A stretch of 64,000 nt of DNA from RPQJ01 sp963754125 (GTDB lineage Bacteria; Pseudomonadota; Gammaproteobacteria; Steroidobacterales; Steroidobacteraceae), in the NCBI GenBank assembly GCA_963754125.1, contig CAVWEX010000002.1:310001-374000 (forward strand), read 5' to 3'. The position numbers were made by a program, and so were the translations under genes. The notes under the pieces were generated by a model. The model did no database searches, was not told the DNA's origin, and saw nothing but the letters and a program-made list of their open reading frames with translations. Numbering within the stretch: the first letter of the stretch is position 1; the number at the start of each line of letters is the position of its first letter. Below are positions 44,914-55,780 of the stretch, in pieces.

Positions 44914-45582
44914 CTACGAGTGCCTCACCAGTCCATCGGTATGACCATACACCCAGCGCGGCGTTTCCGTGGCGCCAAGCTGATTCAGTTCGAGCGCAAC
45001 CGGAATTTCAACGCCAGCAAGGTTGGTCTCTTCCAGGGCCGATTGAGCGTGCACCTTGCCGATCGCTGTCGCGTCGCCCTTGATGTTGAGGAAGTCCTCC
45101 CGATGGGTGGCGTACTGCAGCGCGTGGCCCAGCTCGTGCATCAAGCACATGTGGACGCTGAGCGTGCCCGTCTTGTGCGCATTGACCATCTGCCACGCCT
45201 TCTTCGTTTCGCTGAGGCGAAACGTCCTGGCCAATTTCAATGCGACGCCGCGTTTGCGAACATCGATGCGGGCCTGTTCCTTGTGCTGGGGCACCCAATC
45301 GACATTGGGGCGGTAGTTCTTTGAATCGGTCGTCTTGACCGATAGTTTGGGATTCCATACCGCGGTTCCGCCGGTCGTCACTGTGTTGTAGCTGCTCTCG
45401 GGGTGAGCGTAGAAGGACTCCTTCTGGCCATCGACATCGATGCAGACATCTCCATTTGCTTCCAGATCGTCCAGGATCGACTTAGCCAGCGCGGAACGCT
45501 TCAGATAGGTGAAGGAGATCTCGACCAGCCTCGCAGCCTCGGCATCGCCATAACCGTTTACGCCGCGGATGGTGAACGCCAT
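44914..45582 (-). CDS. Small zinc metallopeptidase (HELGH), M91/NleD-like
   Basis: This is a 222-residue protein without a signal peptide. The zincin motif is MHELGHALQYATH, with HELGH at 149-153. A distal segment EETNLAGVEIPVALELNQLG precedes ETPRWVYGH; this resembles the glutamate-containing end of peptidase family M91 (type III effector NleD). A clear GGAGG site precedes the ATG. Base composition appears less GC-rich than the neighbours. It stands alone with no secretion signal or immunity-like partner recognised. It could be an effector or toxin domain, or a housekeeping protease of unknown target. Confidence 0.7.
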   Translation of the reverse strand: MAFTIRGVNGYGDAEAARLVEISFTYLKRSALAKSILDDLEANGDVCIDVDGQKESFYAHPESSYNTVTTGGTAVWNPKLSVKTTDSKNYRPNVDWVPQHKEQARIDVRKRGVALKLARTFRLSETKKAWQMVNAHKTGTLSVHMCLMHELGHALQYATHREDFLNIKGDATAIGKVHAQSALEETNLAGVEIPVALELNQLGATETPRWVYGHTDGLVRHS

Positions 45583-46013
45583 GCTTCAGTCCTCCAGTCT
45601 TGTCTCGATAGAATAGCGCGGACGGCACCTTCAAAAGCCCTGTTGGCCCTGTCTGCGGCGACTGAACGGCTCTCCCGCGGATAGGAAGTTCAACCCACCT
45701 GCCCAGCGGCGGCTCGCCTGCCTGCCGACGCGCGTAACCGACTTTACGGTGAGCCCGAGCCTCGCGTCGAGCGGCCTTGGCCGGCAAACCCGGCGACCAG
45801 CAAGCTCCGCTTGACCGCGAACCGGCTACAGATTCCCCTGTCCTCACCCCGAAACCGCGTTTCCCCGCCCCTGGCCTGAACGCTGGTGTGCACCGAACCA
45901 GGCCCGCCGCGCCAGCGGCCAGCAGTGCCACCGCTCACCTGCGAGAGAAAGCTGCGTTGGCTGCGCCGGCGGTGCACGTCCCCCCGAGCGGCAGCTCGTT
46001 CTGCTACTGCTTC
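45583..46013. other. Intergenic stretch without a supported gene
   Basis: This 430-base stretch separates the zincin gene from the dehydrogenase fragment. No frame has recognisable protein features. No terminal inverted repeats or target duplications typical of an insertion sequence were seen. The promoter for the zincin gene is expected near 45600. Confidence 0.5.
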
Positions 46014-46440
46014 GACGCCGGGGAGCGTGCGCTGCTGCGGCTGGTGACGCCGCTCACCAAGCTCGTCACGGGCAAGCACGCGGTCGCCGTGACCACCGAG
46101 TTGATCGAGGGCTTCGGCGGTGCGGGCTACGTCGAGGACACGGGGCTGCCGCAACTGCTGCGCGACGCACAGGTGCTGCCGATCTGGGAGGGCTCGACCA
46201 ACGTGCTGTCGCTCGACGCGCTGCTGCGCAGCGACCTGCACGCGGGCCTCGCGGCGCTGATGGGCCGCGTATCGGCCTGCGTGCGGTCACTCTCCGACCC
46301 GCGACTCGCCGCCGCCGGTCGCCAGGCGATGGGCGCGGTGGAGCGCTCGGCGCTGGCGCTGCGCTACTCGCGCGTGCCGGTGGACCTCATGCACGAGGTG
46401 GACCCGGAGCTCGACCGCGTGCTGCTCGGGTCCGGCTAGA
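46014..46440 (+). pseudogene. Truncated duplicate of the AidB-like acyl-CoA dehydrogenase 3' end
   Basis: The sequence matches the last third of the dehydrogenase at 42.0-42.65 kb almost base for base: ALLRLVTPLTKLVTGK, ELIEGFGGAGYVEDTG, LPIWEGSTNVLSLDAL, then the same C-terminus ending LLGSG. The similarity continues past the stop (TAGATTTCGGC in both). Relative to the full gene it lacks about 14 bp near its start and ~150 bp in frame near the end (between MGAVERSAL and ALRYSR). There is no start of its own, so it is probably a non-functional remnant. Confidence 0.85.
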
Positions 46441-46470
46441 TTTCGGCGCTTCAACGCCCCGGCTTGGCGC

Positions 46471-48181
46471 TCATGGCGAGGCGCACCGCGGTTGACTGCA
46501 GTTCAGCGTGCAGCCACGGGCGTCGTTGACGTTGATCCGCCCGTTGCCGTCCAAGTCGGCCGCGGCCGGCGCCGGCGGCACGCGCTGCCCGCGCAGCGCC
46601 GTGATTCCACGGATGTCCGCCCTGTCGACGTCGGCGTCTCCGTCGAGGTCGCAAGCCGCGACGTCGCAGGCATCACCGATGCCGTCGCCGTCGCCGTCGC
46701 GTTGATCCGGGTTCGGCTTCATCGGGCAGTTGTCGCACGCGTCACCGATTCCGGTCGCCGTCTGCGTTCGCCTGGTCCGGGTTCGGGAGTCAAGACGCAG
46801 TTGTCGTCGGGGTCTCGCACGCCGTCCTCATCGGAGTCGGGTCCGTCCGCGATGAACCGGGAATTCAGCGCGAGCAAGGCCAACGATTGCGTTGAGAACC
46901 GCTCCCAGGAGTCGAGGGATGCGGCGCAGTCGAAGTACCCGGCGATGGTCGACGGTACCCTGGCGGGCATTGCTGGCTCAGCAGCGTATGCGCAAAGTCG
47001 AAGTACACCGAAGGCGCCTCGTCCCAGTAGTAGCCCGCCGCGCCCGGACCGAATGCCGGCGGCCGCGGGGTGGTGGCCGGTTCCTTGTGCACCTGGCGGA
47101 CGACGCATAGGGGTGGCTCATGCGGCCCGAGCGTGCCGATGTCCTCGGGTTCGAGCCCACCCGGCGGCGGCGTGACCCCGGACGATTCGATGAACGCCAA
47201 CGTGTCGTTGAGCGCCCACGCGTAGTACCAGTACGCCAGCGAACTGTAGGCGCCGCCCACGCCGGCGAGGTTTTGCCAGCGGTAGCGATTGCGCAGCCAC
47301 TCCAGGTAGGCCTGAACGGTCGACGAGCGCAGGTCGGCTCCGCCCAGCAACTGGACGTCCAGGCCGGCCACCGTCTGCTGGAGGGCCGGAGCGGTTTCGC
47401 CCGAGACGTAGCCGTGACCCAGTTCGGTGTCCGTCAGCACCCGGCAAGATCCGTCGAGCGCGCCAGGCGAGGCGTTCAGTTCGAAGCCTCGCCGCGCCAG
47501 TGCCAGTGCCGCTCCGATCGCCGCGCGCCGCGCCGGATCACTGTCCGCACGGGACAAATAGTAGCTGAGGGCGGCGTCCAACCCCTGCGCGACAAAATGC
47601 GTGTTCGGCGCGTGTCCGCACGCCGGTCCGAAGTAGCACCAATAGCCTTGTTGGGCGGGATCCGGGGTCTGCGTCGCCGTGCGCTGGTTTGCCAGCGCAC
47701 GATCGACCAGTGCGTCGATCGCTTCGTCGATGGAGAGGTAATCCGGCGTGTCGGGGATCTCGACGACCTGTCCCTTGTCGGGGCCTCCGGTCCGCGCGTA
47801 AAGCGTCAACGCCAACAGGAAGGGGCCGTCGCGGAAGGCGTGGAACGGCGTCTCGTTTACCCGATCGAGCAAATAGGCTGCCGCAGTGCGCAACCGCGCC
47901 TGGTCGGCGGCGCTGGCATTCTCGTAGCCTTGAGCGAAGTACGGCGGGTTACCCTCCGGGGCCCGGCGCAACAGCGCGAGCATCGTCAACCCCGCGGCGT
48001 CTCCCGCGGCGCTCGGATTCGCAAATGCCTGGTTTGCCGCGAGCCACGCGACGCCGCGGTCAACCGCGGTAGCAATGTCACGGTCGAGCAACTCGCCGGC
48101 GTGCACTGGTGCTGCAAGCGTGCCGAGCGCCGCGAGGATCAGCGCGGAAATCCCCGACCCGGTCTGCGTGCGTCTTTGCAT
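46471..48181 (-). CDS. Secreted toroid-domain protein with TSP type 3 and dockerin-like C-terminus, frameshifted
   Basis: A signal peptide covers residues ~1-28 (ends APVHAG). It is followed by ~360 residues with repeated helical segments such as AVDRGVAWLAANQAF and TMLALLRRAPEG, like the prenyltransferase/squalene-cyclase alpha/alpha toroid. Other frames continue into calcium-binding repeats: DSDEDGVRDPDDNC, then DGDGDGIGDACD. A dockerin-like pair of EF-hands comes last (CDLDGDADVDRADI, ADLDGNGRINVNDARGC). Joining needs one missing base near 46966 and one extra base each near 46784 and 46753. Reconstructed length is ~570 residues. Function is unknown; it is probably extracellular. Confidence 0.75.
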
Positions 48182-48310
48182 GGGATCGCCCTCGACCGCT
48201 GTGATGCAATGGTGTGGACGGATCGCCAGGGCAGTGTACGCCCTGCCTGGCGCCTCACGTCCAGCGGCGCAGCGGCTGAAGCGTGTGTCTATTCGAAACC
48301 CGGCCCATCC

Positions 48311-49130
48311 CTAGCACTCCTGCTTCGGCCACGCCTCCGCGTCGATCGTCTCGCGGTAGGCGTGCCAGGTCGCATGCCCGATCAGCGGCAGCGTGATCCC
48401 GAGCGCCACCATGATCCACGCGAGGCCGGCGCCGCGCTCGCGGCCGATGGAGAGCAGCGCGAACCCCGGCGCCACGGCGAGCACGATGCAGGCCGCCCAC
48501 ACCGCCATCGCCGGCTTGTTGCGCAGAACCGCGTTGATGCTCGTGACCACCGCGGTGACCGTGTCCACGCGCCGGTCCACCATCATCGGCAGCGAGAACG
48601 CCGCCGCCGCGAACACGATCAGCGCGAAGATCGAGCCCACCGCGCTGCCGATGCCGAAGAACGTGAGGAACTCGCGCCAGCCGGGCAGCTCGCCCACCGG
48701 GAAGAACACGTGGATCGCCGAGCCGGCGCGGGCCCAGACCAGGAACACCACCATCAGCATCAGCGCGAACACCATCAGGTTGCCGAAGACGCGCTGTTCC
48801 TCGCGCAGGCAGCGCCTGAGCGACGGCCGCTCGCCGCGCTCGAGCTGGCTGCTGATGACGTAGGTGCCGACCGCGAGCACGGGTGAGACGAGGATGAACC
48901 CCGAGACCAGCGACAGCAGCTGCCAGTAGCCGCCGAACTCGACGGCAATCCAGGCGAGCGCGAGGCTGAGCAGCACGACGATGCGTGCCGTAGGTCAGGC
49001 TCTGGCGCGGCGCGGACCACAGGTCGCGCCAGCCCGCGCCGAGCCAGCGGAACGGGGCGTCGGCCGTGAGCGTGCGGCAGGGCGCCACGAAGGGCAGGGC
49101 CGACTCGGGCGGCGCGGATTCGTCGGCCAT
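48311..49130 (-). CDS. DUF2189 family integral membrane protein, frameshifted
   Basis: The N-terminal frame (ATG 49130) reads PFRWLGAGWRDLWSAPRQSL-TYG. The next frame continues IVVLLSLALAWIAVEFGGYW and contains ~6 hydrophobic helices, including GFILVSPVLAVGTYVIS and FGNLMVFALMLMVVFLVW. The last cytoplasmic part has LPLIGHATWHAYRETID, typical of DUF2189. One extra base near 48984 separates the frames; the reconstructed protein is ~272 residues. Function is unknown. Confidence 0.82.
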
Positions 49131-49167
49131 CGCAGTCTCCCCCGGCCGGCCACGGCAGCCGGCGTTC

Positions 49168-49493
49168 TTATAGTGCGTCCACCTTCGCAGCGCAGATGAA
49201 GTCGTTCTCCGACAGTCCGCCGACCGAATGCGTCGAGAAGGTCATGCGGCAGTAGTCGTATCCGACCTCGAGGTCGGGGTGGTGGTCCTCGACGTTGGCG
49301 ATCCAGGCCACAGCGTTCACGAACGCCATGGTCTCGTAGAAGTCCGCGAAGCTGAACGCGCGACGGAGCGAACGGCCGTCCTCCGCGAGGCGCCAGCCCG
49401 GCGCGAGCGCGGCGAGCAGTTCGGCGGCCCCGGCCGGATCGAGGGGCGGCGTGCCGGGCGGACACGGTCGGCACTTGCGGTCGCGAAGGGTGT

Positions 49494-49497
<4 letters not shown>
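49168..49497 (-). CDS. phhB: 4a-hydroxytetrahydrobiopterin dehydratase (pterin-4a-carbinolamine dehydratase)
   Basis: The enzyme recycles the pterin cofactor of aromatic amino acid hydroxylases; many bacteria also use it with molybdopterin. The 109-residue protein has the signature FSFADFYETMAFVNAVAWIA and the active-site HHPDLEVGYDYC. Its start overlaps the ispG stop by four bases (ATGA). No phenylalanine hydroxylase gene is nearby. Confidence 0.92.
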
Positions 49498-50719
<1,222 letters not shown>

Positions 50720-50723
<4 letters not shown>

Positions 50724-52496
50724 CGGCCGGCGCCCCCCGGCACGGCCGCGGCCGACGTGGCCCGCACCCAGCGCTCGACGTTGGCCTCGAGCACGTCGAG
50801 CGGGATCGGTCCGCTGCCGAGCACCACGTCGTGGAATTCGCGGATGTCGAACTTCGGGCCGAGCGCCTTGGTCGCCCGCGCCCGCAGCTCCTTGATGCGC
50901 AGCTCGCCGATCTTGTAGGCGAGCGCCTGGCCGGGCCAGGAAATGTAGCGGTCGATCTCGTTGACGATGTCGAGCTCGGTCTTGGCCGCGTTGGCCTTGA
51001 AGAAATCGATCGCCTGCTGGCGCGTCCAGCGCTTGTGGTGCAGGCCCGTGTCCACGACGAGGCGCACGGCGCGCCACATCTCGTAGGTGAGCTGCCCGAA
51101 CTTGTCGTACGGGTCGTCGTAGAAGCCCATCTCCTCGCCGAGGCTCTCGCTGTAGAGCGCCCAGCCCTCGGTGAAGGCCGTGGCCTCGAAGTTGCGTCGG
51201 AACTTCGGCTGCTCGCCGAGCTCCTGCGCCAGCGCGATCTGCAGGTGGTGGCCGGGCACCGCCTCGTGGATCGACAGCACCGGGATCTCGTAGGTCGGCC
51301 GCTCCTCGGGCTTGTAGAGGTTCACGTAGTAGTAGCCGGCGCGGCGGCCGTCCATCGACGGTGGCTGGTAGTAGGCCGTGGTCGTGTCGGGCGCCGACTC
51401 CGCCGGGATCGGCCGCACGCCGTAGGGCATGCGCGGCAGCCGGCCGAAGTACTGCGGCAGCAGCGGGTCGATCCGCTTCGCCATCACCTGGTAGGCCTGC
51501 AGCAGCTGCTCGGGATCGGTGTAGCGGAAGCGCGGATCGGTGCGCAGGAACGCGAGGAACTCCTCGAACGTGCCCTTGAAGCCCACCTGCTCGATCACCT
51601 TGTGCATCTCGCCGCGGATACGCTCGACCTCGCGCAGGCCGATCGCGTGGATCTCGTCGGCCGTCAGCCCGGTGGTCGTGAACCAGCGGATGCGGTTCTG
51701 GTACCAGGCCTCGCCGCCCGGCGTGTCCCAGACGCCGACGCTCTGGCGGCAGGCCGGCAGGTACTCGCGATCGAAGAACTCCTGCAGGCGGCGATACGCC
51801 GGCACCACCTCGCGCGTGATGGCGCCGCGCGCGGCGGCGTCGAGGCGCTCACGGTCGGCGGCCGGGATGGCAGCCGGCATGCGCGCCAGCGGCGCGTAGA
51901 ACAGGCTCTGCGCCGGGTCGTCCACCACCTGCTTCGCAATCTGCGCCGGGATGCGCTCCATGATGATGCACGGCTGCACGAGCCCGCGCGCCTTGCCCTC
52001 GCGCATCAGCGCGATGGTCTGGTCCACGTAGGCGCCCACGCCGTCGAGACGTGCGACCCAGTTCTCGTAGTCGCGCAGGGTCGCGAACGGCAGCACCTCG
52101 GCCACCTGGTGCGCGGACTGGATGCCGCGCCGCTGCGTGATCGGCAGGTACTGCAGATCCCCACGCGTGAGCGTCGATCTCCTGACGGTACGTGCGACCG
52201 AAGAGTTCGTGGTTGAGGCGGTCCGCCTCGGATAGCTCGGCCACCGGGATCGCGGCGAGCGCCTCGAGCACCGCGCGGTCGGCGGCGTGGCTGCGGGCGC
52301 GGGCCTCCGGCGACAGGTCCGGCCAGCGGTCGTCGAAGCGCCGGTCGCCGAGGTAGCTCGCCCAGGTCGGGTTCTCGCGCAGGCCGCGTTCCCACTCGGT
52401 CTCGAAGAGCGCGTGCAGGCGATCGCCGGCGGTCGGTGCCGCCGCCGCGGGCAGCGCCGCGGCCATCATCAGCAGGCTCAGTGTCAGGCCACGCAT
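50720..52496 (-). CDS. Secreted DUF885 family protein (putative metallopeptidase), frameshifted
   Basis: DUF885 proteins are gluzincin-like secreted proteins. The N-terminal frame has a signal peptide (MRGLTLSLLMMAAALPAAAA) and WASYLGDRRFDDRWPD. The second frame resumes at LQYLPITQRRGIQSAHQVAE and holds the zinc site IHEAVPGHHLQIALAQE (HExxxHH). Further blocks are EGWALYSESLGEEMGFY and PGQALAYKIGELRIKELR. Removing one base near 52158 joins them to ~591 residues, a normal length. It is likely a periplasmic peptidase and overlaps ispG by 4 bp. Confidence 0.87.
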
Positions 52497-52633
52497 CGGG
52501 GAGTCCTGGTCGCGGTTCGGGAGGGGGTGGAATGTTCCGGTGCGGGACCGTAAATGACAAGCCGCCCGGCCCAGGCGCCGCTGGCCGCCCGCCCGGCGCT
52601 CGGGTAACATCGCGGCCACCCATCGCAAGGCCC

Positions 52634-52802
52634 GTCCGGAGAGAGACCGACCCGGTCCGCCGAAGGCGCAACCCGCCCGGAAACGCTCAGGCAAATGTAC
52701 GGCGACGCCTGATGGGCTCTGGAGAGCGGCCTCGCGGGAGGCCCACCGAAGGGGTGAGGCGCCGGACGACCGGTACCCGATCTCTCAGGTCACAGGACAG
52801 AG
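52634..52802 (+). promoter_or_regulatory. Tandem glycine riboswitch
   Basis: Two glycine aptamers lie in series upstream of gcvT. The first has GGAGAG (52638-52643), GCCGAAGGCGCAA and ACGCTCAGGCAAA. The second has CTCTGGAGAGCGG, CACCGAAGGGG and ATCTCTCAGGTCACAGGACAG. These are the conserved glycine-riboswitch signatures. Glycine binding is expected to turn on the cleavage system genes; the terminator that follows is the probable switch point. Confidence 0.93.
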
Positions 52803-52803
52803 G

Positions 52804-52838
52804 GGCGGCAGGCCGGCGCGGCCCGCCGCCTTTTTTAT
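52804..52838 (+). terminator. Intrinsic terminator in the riboswitch expression platform
   Basis: GGCGGC-A-GGCC and GGCC-C-GCCGCC form a strong stem around a 5-base loop, directly followed by TTTTTTATT. It sits between the second glycine aptamer and the gcvT ribosome binding site, so it is the likely regulated terminator. Confidence 0.88.
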
Positions 52839-52862
52839 TGCTCTGCTTCCAGGAACACGACG

Positions 52863-53954
52863 ATGGGATTGCGAACGCCTCTCCATGACGTCCACACCGC
52901 CGCCGGCGCCCGCATGGTGGACTTCGGCGGCTGGGACATGCCGGTCAACTACGGCTCGCAGATCGAGGAGCACCACGCGGTGCGCCGCGACGCCGGCATG
53001 TTCGACGTCTCGCACATGTGCGTCGTGGACCTGCGCGGCGAGCGGGTGCGCGACTACCTGCGCCGGCTGCTCGCCAACGACGTCGCCAAGCTCGTGCAGC
53101 CCGGCAAGGCGCTGTACTCCTGCATGCTGCGCGAGGACGGCGGCGTCATCGACGACCTGATCGTCTACTACCTCGACGATCGCTGGTACCGCATGGTCGT
53201 GAACGCCGGCACGCGCGACAAGGACCTCGAGTGGATGCGCGCGCAGGCGGACGCCTTCGGGGTGTCGGTCGAGCCGCGCTTCGACCTCGCGATGATCGCC
53301 GTGCAGGGTCCCAATGCGCGCCTGAAGGCCTCCGGGCTGCTCGAGCCCGCCTTCGCGGCCCGCGCGCTCGAGCTCGGTCACTTCTTCGGCGCGGCCTCCG
53401 ACCACTGGTTCGTGGCGCGCACCGGCTACACGGGCGAGGACGGCTGGGAAATCATGCTGCCCGCCACCGAGGCGCCGGCCTTCTGGGCGCGGCTGCACGC
53501 GGCGGGCGTCGCGCACTGCGGTCTCGGCGCCCGCGACACGCTGCGCCTCGAGGCCGGCATGAACCTCTACGGCAGCGACATGGACGAGACCACTTCGCCG
53601 CTCGAGTCCGGGCTCGGCTGGACGATCGCCTGGGATCCCCAGGACCGCGACTTCATCGGCCGCGGCGCGCTCGCCGAGCAGAAGGCGCGCGGCGTCCCGC
53701 GCAAGTTCGTCGGTCTCGTGCTGGCGGACCGCGGCGTGCTGCGCTCGCACCAGAAGGTCGTCGTCCCGTCGGTGGGCGAGGGCGAGGTCACCAGCGGCAC
53801 CTTCTCCCCGACGCTCGAGCGCTCCATCGCGCTCGCGCGCGTCCCCTCCCAGACGGCCGACCGCTGCGAAGTCGAGATCCGCGGCCGGCTGCTCAATGCC
53901 GCGGTGGTGCGCCCGCCCTTCGTGCGCCACGGCAAGCCTGCGATCGCACTCTGA
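52863..53954 (+). CDS. gcvT: Glycine cleavage system T protein (aminomethyltransferase)
   Basis: GcvT transfers the methylene group from the aminomethyl-lipoyl H protein to tetrahydrofolate. The 363-residue protein has GARMVDFGGWDMPVNYGSQ, DVSHMCVVDLRG and ARTGYTGEDGWEI. It also has LGARDTLRLEAGMNLYGSDM with folate-site residues, and GVLRSHQKV. AGGAA precedes the ATG. It is the first gene after the glycine riboswitch. Confidence 0.97.
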   Translation: MGLRTPLHDVHTAAGARMVDFGGWDMPVNYGSQIEEHHAVRRDAGMFDVSHMCVVDLRGERVRDYLRRLLANDVAKLVQPGKALYSCMLREDGGVIDDLIVYYLDDRWYRMVVNAGTRDKDLEWMRAQADAFGVSVEPRFDLAMIAVQGPNARLKASGLLEPAFAARALELGHFFGAASDHWFVARTGYTGEDGWEIMLPATEAPAFWARLHAAGVAHCGLGARDTLRLEAGMNLYGSDMDETTSPLESGLGWTIAWDPQDRDFIGRGALAEQKARGVPRKFVGLVLADRGVLRSHQKVVVPSVGEGEVTSGTFSPTLERSIALARVPSQTADRCEVEIRGRLLNAAVVRPPFVRHGKPAIAL

Positions 53955-53969
53955 CCCACGGAGCTGACC

Positions 53970-54365
53970 ATGAGCAACGTTCCAGCCGACCTGCGTTTCC
54001 TGAAGTCCCACGAGTGGGCGCGCCTCGAGTCCGACGGCACCGTGACGGTGGGCATCTCCGACCACGCCCAGCAGGCACTCGGCGACCTCGTGTTCGTCGA
54101 GGTGCCCGAGGCCGGCCGTCGCGTCTCGGCCGGCGAATCCTGCGCGGTGGTCGAATCCGTGAAGGCAGCCTCCGACGTATATAGCCCGGTGAGCGGCGAG
54201 GTGGTGGCCGGCAACGCCGAGCTCGGCGGCCAGCCCGAGCTCATCAACCAGGATCCCTACGGCGCGGGCTGGATCATGCGCATCCGCCCGGAAGACAAGG
54301 CGCAGTTCGCCGCGCTGCTCGACGCGAAGGCGTACGAGGCGGCGCTCGCGGCGGAAACCCACTGA
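53970..54365 (+). CDS. gcvH: Glycine cleavage system H protein
   Basis: GcvH is the lipoyl carrier shuttling the aminomethyl group. The 131-residue protein has HEWARLESDGTVTVGISDHAQ-type start and the lipoylation block VVESVKAASDVYSPVSGEV with Lys65. A GGAG site precedes the ATG, 15 bp after gcvT. Confidence 0.97.
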   Translation: MSNVPADLRFLKSHEWARLESDGTVTVGISDHAQQALGDLVFVEVPEAGRRVSAGESCAVVESVKAASDVYSPVSGEVVAGNAELGGQPELINQDPYGAGWIMRIRPEDKAQFAALLDAKAYEAALAAETH

Positions 54366-54380
54366 CGGGACGGAACCGAC

Positions 54381-55757
54381 ATGCCCTTCATCCCCCACAC
54401 TCCCGAGGACGTCCGCGACATGCTCGCGGCGATCGGCGCGCCGGACACCGAGGCGTTGTTCGACGAGATCCCGGCGCGCCTGCGCGCCAAGTCGCTCGAC
54501 GAGGTCCCGCCGGCGCTCTCCGAGATGGAGGTCGGCCGGCTGATGTCCGTGCGCGCGGCGACCGACGGGCAGCCGCTCAACTTCATCGGCGCCGGCGCGT
54601 ACGACCACCACGTGCCGGCGGCGGTGTGGCCCATCGTCACGCGCGGCGAGTTCTACAGCGCCTACACGCCGTACCAGGCCGAGGCCAGCCAGGGCACGCT
54701 GCAGCTGCTGTACGAATTCCAGTCGATGATGGCGAGCCTGACGGGCATGGCGGCCTCGAACGCATCGCTGTACGACGGCGCCACCGCGCTTGCCGAGGCC
54801 TGCCTGATGGCGGTGCGCACGCACCGCAAGTCGAAGTCGCAGCGGATCCTGGTGCCGGTCGCGCTGAACCCGACCTACCGCCAGGTGCTGCAGTCCGTCG
54901 CAGGCAACCAGAACCTCGCATTCGAGCTGCTGCCCTACGATGCGAGCGGCGGCCACACCACGGTCGCGAGCCTCGAGAAGTACCGCGGCGAGGACATCAC
55001 GGCGCTCGTGATCCAGCAGCCGAACTTCTTCGGCACGCTCGAGGACGTGGACGCGCTCACCGACCGCGCCCACGAGGCGGGCATGCTGGTCATCGCCGTG
55101 GTCAACCCCACCTCGCTCGCGATCCTGAAGCCCCCGGGCGAGTGGGGTACCAAGGGCGCCGACATCGTCTGCGGCGAGGGGCAGCCACTCGGCGTGCCGC
55201 TGTCCTCCGGCGGTCCGTACTTCGGCTTCATGACCACGCGCATGGAGCACGTGCGCCAGATGCCGGGGCGCATCGTCGGGCGCACCGTGGACCTCGACGG
55301 GCAGCCCGGCTTCACGCTCACGCTGCAGGCGCGCGAGCAGCACATCCGCCGCAGCAAGGCGACCTCGAACATCTGCACCAACCAGGGGCTGCTGGTCACC
55401 GCGGCCACCATCTACATGGCGCTGCTCGGCCCGCACGGACTCGCCCAGGTCGCCTCGACCTGCATGGACCGCTCGGCCGAACTCGTCGAGGCGCTCACGC
55501 GGGTGCGCGGCGTGCGCCTCGCCTTCGACGGGCCGCGGTTCCACGAGGCGGTGCTGCTGCTCGACCGCCCCGTGCGCGGCGTGCTCGAGGCGCTCGCGGC
55601 CCGCGGCATCGTGGGCGGCTGCGACATCTCGGCCCAGTACCCGTCCCTCGGCAACGCGCTGCTCGTCTGCGCCACCGAGACCCGCACGCCCGAGGACATC
55701 GCGACCTATGCGCGCGCGCTCGCCGACGTGATGCAGCAGAGTGCGGCCGCGGCCTGA
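54381..55757 (+). CDS. gcvPA: Glycine dehydrogenase (decarboxylating) subunit 1
   Basis: This is the N-terminal half of the P protein in organisms with a split enzyme. The 458-residue protein starts MPFIPHTPEDVRDMLAAIG. It has FIGAGAYDHHVPAAVWPI, PYQAEASQGTLQLLYEFQ and a C-terminal RRSKATSNICTNQGLL. It forms a heterotetramer with GcvPB; the PLP lysine is in the partner. It lies 15 bp after gcvH. Confidence 0.96.
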   Translation: MPFIPHTPEDVRDMLAAIGAPDTEALFDEIPARLRAKSLDEVPPALSEMEVGRLMSVRAATDGQPLNFIGAGAYDHHVPAAVWPIVTRGEFYSAYTPYQAEASQGTLQLLYEFQSMMASLTGMAASNASLYDGATALAEACLMAVRTHRKSKSQRILVPVALNPTYRQVLQSVAGNQNLAFELLPYDASGGHTTVASLEKYRGEDITALVIQQPNFFGTLEDVDALTDRAHEAGMLVIAVVNPTSLAILKPPGEWGTKGADIVCGEGQPLGVPLSSGGPYFGFMTTRMEHVRQMPGRIVGRTVDLDGQPGFTLTLQAREQHIRRSKATSNICTNQGLLVTAATIYMALLGPHGLAQVASTCMDRSAELVEALTRVRGVRLAFDGPRFHEAVLLLDRPVRGVLEALAARGIVGGCDISAQYPSLGNALLVCATETRTPEDIATYARALADVMQQSAAAA

Positions 55758-55780
55758 GCCGCGCCCCCGAGGACATGCCC

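Noticed and set aside
44751..45083. Plus-strand ATG with a strong GGGGAGGAG site
   Set aside because: The frame overlaps the zincin on the opposite strand, shows no domain and has a random composition.
42634..46013. Accessory block considered as an integron, IS or phage remnant
   Set aside because: No integrase, transposase, attC site or phage gene could be found; only the dehydrogenase duplication marks it.
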